Origin: JBARCX01 sp049794535
Lineage (GTDB): Bacteria; Pseudomonadota; Gammaproteobacteria; Xanthomonadales; Rhodanobacteraceae
Direction: 5' to 3'
Assembly (NCBI GenBank): GCA_049794535.1
Contig: JBARCX010000141.1
Span: forward strand, 1 to 11,811
DNA length: 11,811 nucleotides
The first letter of the stretch is position 1; every line of letters starts with the position of its first letter. The notes beneath the pieces were generated by a model that saw only the letters and a program-made list of their open reading frames with translations, did no database searches and was not told where the DNA came from. This document shows positions 1 through 4,593 of the stretch, piece after piece. The position numbers and the translations under genes are program-made.

Positions 1-1442
1 CCCTGAGGCCGGCCGCCGCCACCTTGTGGGCGACCACCGCTGCCCTGAGGTCGGCCAGCACCACCACCGCCACCTTGCGGACGACCGCCACTACCCTGGG
101 GTCGGCCGCCACCACTACCTTGCGGACGACCGCCGCTGCCCTGCGCTCGGTTGCCACCACCACCTTGCGCTCGGTTGCCAGCGCCACCGCCATAAGGATT
201 GCCGCCGGTACTGCGATTGTCGCCGCCTGCGCGCGCACCAAATGGCTTACCGCCCGGACGACGATTGCCGCCAGCTGCACCGCCACGCTCGCCGGTGGCA
301 CGACCACCTTCGCGGCTCTCACCAGCGAACCAGGTGCGCACGGACGGCAACTCCTGGCCCGGAGCCACTCCGCGCCGGTTGTTGCTGCGACCCGCATTGG
401 GCGCACGCTCGGGGCGGGCGACGTTACCGTTTACTTCCCTGCCAGGCGCGCGCTGTTTCGCGCGGCCGCGGGTCGGTTCTTCGCGGATGCGGTCGAATGC
501 GCGCAGCTCGCGGGCTTCATCGTGATGGCCGCTGCTCCAGGCAGTGGCAGAACCACGCTCGGGGCGATATTCGGTGACATTGCGATTGGCGCGGCGCTGG
601 TGCAGCACAGGGCTCAGCGTGAGTACTGGCTGTGGCGCTCCGAGACCACTGGCTTTGCGCAGTTCCTTTACTGCGTCCTCTGACAGGGTTTCGCAATCAC
701 CACGACGCAGTGCGCGAGGGAGTTCGATGATGCCGTAGCGAATGCGCTTGAGTCGGCTGACCAGGAAGCCCTGCGAGTCCCACAATCGGCGCACTTCGCG
801 ATTGCGGCCTTCGCGAATCACCACGCGGAACCAACTATGGCTACCGCCGCGGCTGATCACGGCGATTTCGTCGAAGCGGGCGGGACCGTCCTCCAGTTCC
901 ACGCCGGCCTTGAGCTTTTCGATGAGCTCGTCCGGCACTTCACCGTGTACGCGGCACAGGTATTCGCGCTCGAGCCCACTCTTCGGGTGCATCAGTGCGT
1001 TCGCCAACTCACCGTCGGTGGTGAGCAGCAGTAAGCCGGTTGTGTTGATATCGAGGCGGCCCACGGCGACCCAGCGCGCGCCTTTCAGTCGCGGCAGCTG
1101 TTCGAATACGGTGGGGCGACCCTCAGGGTCATCGCGCGTACTCATCACGCCTTCTGGCTTGTGATAAAGCAGCACTTCGGTTTCATCGCGATTGTCGGTG
1201 GCGACGACAAACTGTTTGCCGTCGAGCACCACGCGGTCACCGGCGTGCACGCTGGCACCGATACCGGCGGGTGTGCCGTTAAGCTCGACTTCGCCGGCCT
1301 GGATGCGTTGCTCCAGCATGCGGCGGGAGCCAAGGCCGGCATTGGCCAGCACCTTGTGCAGGCGCTCTTCCAACTGGGCGGTGGTTTCGTCGTTGCGCGA
1401 CTCGCGCTTCAGGGTCAAAACGGATTTCTGCGGCGCAGTCAT
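1..1442 (-). CDS. rluB: 23S rRNA pseudouridine synthase RluB, 3' end outside the window
   Basis: The protein isomerises uridine to pseudouridine in 23S rRNA; E. coli RluB acts at U2605. My reading gives 480 codons with no stop before the left edge. Residues ~24-80 form an S4 RNA-binding domain (LEERLHKVLANAGLGSRR). Residues ~87-250 form the RsuA/RluB catalytic domain, with the catalytic Asp at ~131 in GRLDINTTGLLL and the conserved EGRNREVRRLW at ~211-221. From ~270 the chain is low complexity, first Arg/Glu/Pro-rich, then Gly/Arg/Asn/Gln-rich. It ends in about eight RPQG(S/G)GG-type or RAQG-type repeats (~425 to the edge). E. coli RluB is about 290 residues, so this is a much longer protein with a probable disordered RNA-binding tail. 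The start ATG overlaps the scpB stop (ATGA) and has a strong GAGGAG Shine-Dalgarno sequence inside scpB, so it is the last of three cotranscribed genes seen here. RluE/RluF-type relatives are less likely because of the scpAB linkage. Confidence 0.95.
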   Translation of the reverse strand, partial: MTAPQKSVLTLKRESRNDETTAQLEERLHKVLANAGLGSRRMLEQRIQAGEVELNGTPAGIGASVHAGDRVVLDGKQFVVATDNRDETEVLLYHKPEGVMSTRDDPEGRPTVFEQLPRLKGARWVAVGRLDINTTGLLLLTTDGELANALMHPKSGLEREYLCRVHGEVPDELIEKLKAGVELEDGPARFDEIAVISRGGSHSWFRVVIREGRNREVRRLWDSQGFLVSRLKRIRYGIIELPRALRRGDCETLSEDAVKELRKASGLGAPQPVLTLSPVLHQRRANRNVTEYRPERGSATAWSSGHHDEARELRAFDRIREEPTRGRAKQRAPGREVNGNVARPERAPNAGRSNNRRGVAPGQELPSVRTWFAGESREGGRATGERGGAAGGNRRPGGKPFGARAGGDNRSTGGNPYGGGAGNRAQGGGGNRAQGSGGRPQGSGGGRPQGSGGRPQGGGGGAGRPQGSGGRPQGGGGRPQ

Positions 1443-2392
1443 GCGCGGTACTCCTCAGTGTCTTGCTCGGCGGTGCTGTGATCGGTGCTGCCGTGTTCGG
1501 TAGCGTCGTGATCGGCATTCGCGCGGTCCGCTGCCTCGTCGGCAGTGGCGTGGGTGGTTTCGGCGAGTGCCTCCGTATCGGCGGGGGCGGGCTCGCTGGC
1601 GTTGTGCGTTACTTCGTGGGCGGCTTCGGCGTCAGCTTCGGCTGGTGTGTCTGTGGTTTCGTCATTCGATGTAGCTTGGTGCGAGTCTTGGCCTTCGCTT
1701 TCTGAGAGGGGATCGATCTCGTCCGTGTCCGTTACATCCCTATCGGAATCGATGTTGCTGTCGCTGGGATCGACCTCATCGGTCTCGATCTCATCAGGGT
1801 CAATCGGCAGGTCGCGTATGACGCGGGCCGGCAGTGGGTCCTGTTCGAACCGCATCTGCGGATCTTCCATGTCGCGGATTTCCGACAATGGCGGCAGTTC
1901 GTCCAGTGATTTCAGGTTGAAGTAGTCAAGGAAGGCGCGGGTGGTGCCGAACAGAGCCGGCTTGCCGGGTACATCACGATGGCCGACTACGCGGATCCAT
2001 TCGCGCTCTTCCATGGTCTTGATGATGTTGGAGGACACCACAACACCGCGGATCTGTTCGATTTCCGGTCGCGTGATCGGCTGGCGATAGGCAATCAGCG
2101 CTAGCGTCTCGAGTAGCGCGCGCGAGTAACGGCTGGGCCGCTCGGTCCACATCCGGGAGATCCATGGATGCACTTCCTGGCGAACCTGATAACGGAAGCC
2201 CGATGCGACTTCCTTTAGCTCAACGCCACGGCCAGCACAATCCTCACCCAGTAGCTCTAACGCCTTGGTGATCTGTTCGCGATCGACCTCATCGTCTTCG
2301 ACGAACAACTCGCCTAGCTGCGCCACGGTGAGTGGTTGGCTGGCGGCGAGCAGGGCCGCTTCGATAATCGGTTTGAGTTGCTCGATCTGCAT
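1439..2392 (-). CDS. scpB: Segregation and condensation protein B with long acidic tail
   Basis: ScpB dimerises and binds ScpA in the SMC-ScpAB (condensin-like) complex that compacts and segregates the chromosome. The protein is 317 residues. Residues 1-~80 and ~85-175 match the two winged-helix domains, including the conserved stretch RALLETLALIAYRQPITRPE (91-110), the IRGV motif at ~114-117, and LFGTTRAFLDYFNL (147-160). Typical ScpB proteins end near residue 180-200. Here residues ~196-317 form an extra, highly acidic tail rich in Asp, Glu, Thr and Ala: about 38 acidic residues, three Arg and no Lys in 201-317. The tail is almost certainly disordered. It lies 45 bp downstream of scpA and overlaps rluB by 4 nt. 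The ATG has a close GAAGG upstream. The function of the core is secure; that of the tail is unknown. Confidence 0.95.
   Translation of the reverse strand: MQIEQLKPIIEAALLAASQPLTVAQLGELFVEDDEVDREQITKALELLGEDCAGRGVELKEVASGFRYQVRQEVHPWISRMWTERPSRYSRALLETLALIAYRQPITRPEIEQIRGVVVSSNIIKTMEEREWIRVVGHRDVPGKPALFGTTRAFLDYFNLKSLDELPPLSEIRDMEDPQMRFEQDPLPARVIRDLPIDPDEIETDEVDPSDSNIDSDRDVTDTDEIDPLSESEGQDSHQATSNDETTDTPAEADAEAAHEVTHNASEPAPADTEALAETTHATADEAADRANADHDATEHGSTDHSTAEQDTEEYRA
1451..1456 (-). promoter_or_regulatory. Strong ribosome binding site of rluB, embedded in scpB
   Basis: On the minus strand this reads GAGGAG and lies 8 nt before the rluB ATG. It is part of the codons for the last residues of ScpB (EEYRA). 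It fixes the rluB start and, with the ATGA stop/start overlap, implies translational coupling of scpB and rluB. Confidence 0.8.
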
Positions 2393-2447
2393 AGCCTTCG
2401 AGGTCAGATGCGGATGGGGGGGGGCAGGCGAGGCCGATCAATCGGCC
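2393..2447 (-). other. scpA-scpB junction: hairpin over the scpA stop plus a C9 homopolymer
   Basis: The 45-bp gap between scpA and scpB contains a perfect inverted repeat at 2432-2447 (arms GGCCGAT and ATCGGCC) that straddles the scpA TGA stop. As RNA it folds as a 6-bp stem with a four-base loop. Further along the transcript is a run of nine cytosines (nine G on the plus strand, 2416-2424), 24-32 nt before the scpB ATG. The structure could tune the ScpA:ScpB ratio; the homopolymer is a possible slippage site. Both functional readings are inference. Confidence 0.5.
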
Positions 2448-3346
2448 GCGGATGCGGAGGCCGGCGCGTCAGCCGGTTCTTCTGCGATTTCTTCAGCGAG
2501 CGTCACCTTGGCCTTTACGTAGATCGGTGCCAGTGGCTCTTCCTGAACAATTTCAACCAACATTTCCTTGGCTAGCTCCAGCATGGCCAAGAAGGTAACC
2601 ACCACACCAAGCCGTCCCTCAGCGATATCAAACAGGCTTTCGAAGCGATGGAAACTTGTGTCATTCAACTTGCCTAGCAGCTCGCCCATGCGTTGGCGCA
2701 CGCTAAGGGCTTCACGTTTGATGGCGTGGTGCCCGAACAATTCGGCACGATGCAACACATCCTTCAGCGCCAGCAGCATTTCTTTCAGGTCCAGCGGCGG
2801 CGGCAGTTTGATTACATTGCGCTCGCCGGTATCGGCCTGTACTGCCACCGTGTCGCGCTCCATGCGCGGCAGGGCTTCGATGTCCTCAGCGGCTTTCTTG
2901 AAGCGCTCGTACTCCTGCAGGCGTCGTACCAATTCGGCGCGAGGATCTTCCTCGATACCTTCCTCGGTGGGCGGCCTTGGCAGCAACAATCGCGACTTAA
3001 TCTCAGCGAGAATCGCGGCCATCAGCAGGTATTCGGCCGCCAGTTCCAGTCGCATCACATCGCGCATCAGATCGATGTAGGTCATGTACTGCCGGGTAAT
3101 CTCAGCGACCGGGATATCGAGAATGTCCAGGTTCTGCCGGCGAATCAAATACAGCAATAAATCCAGTGGTCCTTCAAATGCCTCCAGAATGACCTCAAGT
3201 GCATCCGGAGGGATGTACAGGTCCTGTGGCATCTGCAGCATCGGCTCACCACGTACGATCGCCAGCGGCATTTCCTGCTGCTGCGGTATCGCCGCGAAGG
3301 CGTCTGGTGCTTGTGCAATCGGCTGAGGCTCTGGCTCAGTGCTCAT
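2438..3346 (-). CDS. scpA: Segregation and condensation protein A (kleisin subunit)
   Basis: ScpA is the kleisin that bridges SMC heads and binds ScpB in the chromosome-condensing complex. The protein is 302 residues from this ATG. Residues ~57-80 carry the family hallmark FEGPLDLLLYLIRRQNLDI, followed by the N-terminal SMC-neck-binding helices (VAEITRQYMTYI and EYLLMAAILAEIKSRLLLP). The C-terminal ~75 residues (RMGELLGKLND through FLAMLELAKE and IYVKAKV) match the winged helix that caps an SMC head. Residues 1-45 are a Pro/Gln/Ala-rich extension not found in the minimal family. A TTG one codon upstream is an alternative start. Neither start has a clear Shine-Dalgarno sequence, so the true start could also be one of the internal Met codons at ~26-39. 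It is the first gene of the scpA-scpB-rluB unit. Confidence 0.95.
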   Translation of the reverse strand: MSTEPEPQPIAQAPDAFAAIPQQQEMPLAIVRGEPMLQMPQDLYIPPDALEVILEAFEGPLDLLLYLIRRQNLDILDIPVAEITRQYMTYIDLMRDVMRLELAAEYLLMAAILAEIKSRLLLPRPPTEEGIEEDPRAELVRRLQEYERFKKAAEDIEALPRMERDTVAVQADTGERNVIKLPPPLDLKEMLLALKDVLHRAELFGHHAIKREALSVRQRMGELLGKLNDTSFHRFESLFDIAEGRLGVVVTFLAMLELAKEMLVEIVQEEPLAPIYVKAKVTLAEEIAEEPADAPASASAAD

Positions 3347-3365
3347 CAATGCATGTCGTTTGGCC

Positions 3366-3394
3366 GCTTAAATACGGCTGTGCAGTGCGTTCAA
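3366..3394 (-). promoter_or_regulatory. Possible sigma-70 promoter for scpA-scpB-rluB
   Basis: On the minus strand TTGAAC (3394-3389) is followed after 17 bp by TTAAGC (3371-3366), a weak -10 box; an overlapping TATTTA is at 14-bp spacing. Transcription would begin near 3359, giving a leader of about 13 nt without a ribosome binding site. This is weak, position-based evidence. Confidence 0.25.
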
Positions 3395-3533
3395 CACGTT
3401 CGGAACCCCGATACCATTCATCGGCTGGAGTTGAGTCGTGTCTGTACCCGAGACGGGAAGCGCCCGGGAGTAAAAGCTATTTGCTCGATGCCGGCCGGGG
3501 CATGAAGGCGTCATCGCTACGGTGGAACGTGAG

Positions 3534-3554
3534 GAAGCCATGGCTGGTGGCTTC
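3534..3554. repeat. Inverted repeat, 7-bp arms
   Basis: Arms GAAGCCA and TGGCTTC flank a 7-nt spacer. Allowing one G-G mismatch, the pairing extends three more base pairs on each side (3530-3558). There is no T-tract, so it is not an obvious terminator. It may be a hairpin in the scpA upstream region. Confidence 0.45.
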
Positions 3555-3627
3555 GTCAGGCTAGCCGTGAGCGATCGCTAGTGCATCTGTTCCGGGACAA
3601 TTAGCCAAGACATGGACACACAGCAAC

Positions 3628-3645
3628 GTGACGTCATTGCGTCAC
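3628..3645. repeat. Inverted repeat, 6-bp arms, containing TGACGTCA
   Basis: Arms GTGACG and CGTCAC flank a 6-nt spacer. The left half also contains the 8-bp palindrome TGACGTCA (3629-3636). It could be a protein-binding site; no regulator can be named. Confidence 0.4.
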
Positions 3646-3715
3646 TAACGGTTCAAGCGGTCGACTATGGGCATCGGTGGGTGCGATTGCTGCCGGAAGC
3701 GATCGGTCAGCGGCT

Positions 3716-3733
3716 TACGCAGCCCCATGCGTA
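3716..3733. repeat. Inverted repeat TACGCA-N6-TGCGTA
   Basis: Perfect 6-bp arms around a six-base loop (GCCCCA on the plus strand). It lies about 15 bp from the next palindrome at 3748-3758, so the two may form one regulatory block or one structured RNA element. Confidence 0.4.
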
Positions 3734-3747
3734 GATCGCAGATTAAC

Positions 3748-3758
3748 GGCAGTCTGCC
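3748..3758. repeat. Palindrome GGCAG-T-CTGCC
   Basis: An 11-bp perfect dyad around one central base. Such a short spacer suits a DNA-binding dimer better than an RNA hairpin. No regulator is identified. Confidence 0.35.
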
Positions 3759-3812
3759 CTCAAGTCCAGCCCAAGTAACGGGACTTGATGATTCTCGCGC
3801 GTATGTCGTGCC

Positions 3813-3840
3813 CCAGGTCGGGTAATGACAATCGACCTGG
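3813..3840. promoter_or_regulatory. 8-bp-arm inverted repeat, candidate upstream activator site for the sigma-54 promoter
   Basis: The arms CCAGGTCG (3813-3820) and CGACCTGG (3833-3840) are perfect and separated by 12 bp. The element sits about 130-160 bp upstream of the start predicted from the RpoN promoter at 3947-3962, the usual range for bacterial enhancer-binding proteins. The dyad is seen directly; the activator role is inference. It could instead be an unrelated hairpin. Confidence 0.45.
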
Positions 3841-3946
3841 CGGCCCGGCCACACGGCATGGGCAGCATGTGACCTGCCGCGTCGACTGCTGCGCTCGAAG
3901 GGCAGTGATTATTGCAGGAGCGCGACAAAGGCTCGCATTCATGACG

Positions 3947-3962
3947 TGGCACACGCTTTGCT
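3947..3962 (+). promoter_or_regulatory. Sigma-54 (RpoN) -24/-12 promoter upstream of the PilZ gene
   Basis: The sequence TGGCAC, five bases, then TTGCT matches the RpoN consensus TGGCAC-N5-TTGC(A/T) at every defined position, with GG and GC at the required spacing. It points toward the PilZ gene, and transcription would begin near 3973. That leaves a leader of about 158 nt to the preferred start at 4131, or 56 nt to the farthest upstream ATG at 4029. RpoN promoters need an AAA+ enhancer-binding activator; in Xanthomonadales such activators include FleQ-type and PilR-type regulators of motility. I chose this call on consensus match, orientation and location in a gene-free stretch. Confidence 0.65.
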
Positions 3963-4130
3963 TCATCATTCACGGGACAAGGGCAGAGTAGGTGATGCTG
4001 CACTTCCCGGGGGGCCGGGACATCGGTAATGGAGGGGCGCTTCGCTTTACTGTGGTGGCAACGGCAGAGCGCTATCGGAATGGGAACAACGCGCGTTGCA
4101 GGGTATGTGATGCGTGAGGGAGATCAGGGC

Positions 4131-4499
4131 ATGACAACAATCGATGACGACGCCATGGAAGGTTCCGATAAGGAACAGCTGCGTCCTGCGCGCATGCGCA
4201 TTAAGACCACCGTATTGATGAGTCACGGTGACGAGTCACATCCGACGGAATTGGAAGACATTTCAGCGACGGGCGCACTGTTGCGGCGGCCATTGGGTTG
4301 GAACGGTAAGGCCGGTCAGAGTTGGGTGTTGGATATGATCTTCGGGCACGACCTGCATATTCATCTCGAAGCGAAGGTGGCGCGTGTCTCTGCGCGACAT
4401 ATTGGGTTTGCCTATACCCGGATCCCCGAGGACAAGCAGGTGCCGCTGTGGAACTTGCTCGGTGGCTACGCAGATATTCTGGAAATGTGGCAGGACTGA
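4131..4499 (+). CDS. Small single-domain PilZ protein, putative cyclic-di-GMP receptor
   Basis: From this start the protein is 122 residues, cytoplasmic, with no signal peptide or membrane segment. It is a stand-alone PilZ domain (~residues 14-105). The second signature motif is intact as DISATG (43-48, D/NxSxxG). The arginine motif is RPARMR (18-23), so the usual RxxxR spacing is not exact. The barrel ends in HIGFAYTRIPED (90-101), typical of the family. PilZ proteins bind cyclic-di-GMP and switch motility, pili or exopolysaccharide output; some, like PilZ itself, do not bind it. In-frame ATGs at 4029, 4080 and 4110 would add 34, 17 or 7 residues. I prefer 4131 because GAGGGAG lies 8 nt before it and the domain starts just after; 4110 (CAGGG 6 nt upstream) is nearly as good. 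It is monocistronic, follows a sigma-54 promoter, and converges on fadD. I can give no gene symbol with confidence. Confidence 0.8.
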   Translation: MTTIDDDAMEGSDKEQLRPARMRIKTTVLMSHGDESHPTELEDISATGALLRRPLGWNGKAGQSWVLDMIFGHDLHIHLEAKVARVSARHIGFAYTRIPEDKQVPLWNLLGGYADILEMWQD

Positions 4500-4534
4500 A
4501 TAAGCGCAGCGCGAAAATACCGACGACCGAATTC

Positions 4535-4577
4535 ATGAAACGCATAAGCCCGCCATTGGCGGGCTTATGCGTTTCAT
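4535..4577. terminator. Very long hairpin between convergent pilZ and fadD
   Basis: Two perfectly complementary 20-bp arms (4535-4554 and 4558-4577) flank a 3-nt loop ATT. The GC core is AAGCCCGCC/GGCGGGCTT. It starts 35 bp after the PilZ stop and ends 16 bp before the fadD stop, so it can serve both transcripts. There is no U-tract beyond the GTTTCAT at each arm end, so it is not a canonical Rho-independent terminator, although its position fits a bidirectional one. Confidence 0.65.
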
Positions 4578-4593
4578 AGAACCTGATTGAAAT

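Larger units (their letters stand above)
3395..3946. other. Long non-coding stretch rich in inverted repeats
   Basis: No open frame here has family resemblance, a good ribosome binding site or sensible composition, and I see no tRNA fold. The region does contain several perfect inverted repeats: 3534-3554 (arms GAAGCCA/TGGCTTC), 3628-3645 (GTGACG/CGTCAC), 3716-3733 (TACGCA/TGCGTA), 3748-3758 (GGCAG/CTGCC around one base) and 3813-3840 (CCAGGTCG/CGACCTGG). It lies between divergently oriented scpA (minus) and pilZ (plus), so it must hold both promoters. It could contain operators, a small structured RNA, or the remains of a lost gene. The sequence alone does not decide. Confidence 0.6.

Noticed and set aside
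1..181. A CRISPR-like array at the left edge
   Set aside because: The repeated units are 21-30 bp, contiguous without unique spacers, and encode in-frame Gly/Arg/Pro/Gln repeats of RluB.
24..683. Long plus-strand frames rich in Ala, Thr and Arg opposite the rluB tail
   Set aside because: They are mirror readings of the Gly/Arg/Pro/Gln repeat codons; the minus-strand frame is the conserved RluB.
3620..3700. A GGTTCAAGC sequence resembling a tRNA T-arm
   Set aside because: No acceptor, D-arm or anticodon stem can be paired around it on either strand.
3743..4003. Small minus-strand frames of 69-86 codons, and a plus-strand one at 3785-3991, in the intergenic block
   Set aside because: There are no good ribosome binding sites, no recognisable family, Cys/His/Arg/Pro-rich shadow-like composition, and several overlapping frames on both strands across the same dyads.
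3974..4130. A cyclic-di-GMP riboswitch in the pilZ leader
   Set aside because: I looked for the conserved core and tetraloop-receptor parts of a GEMM-type element and did not see them; the leader has only short GC-rich runs.
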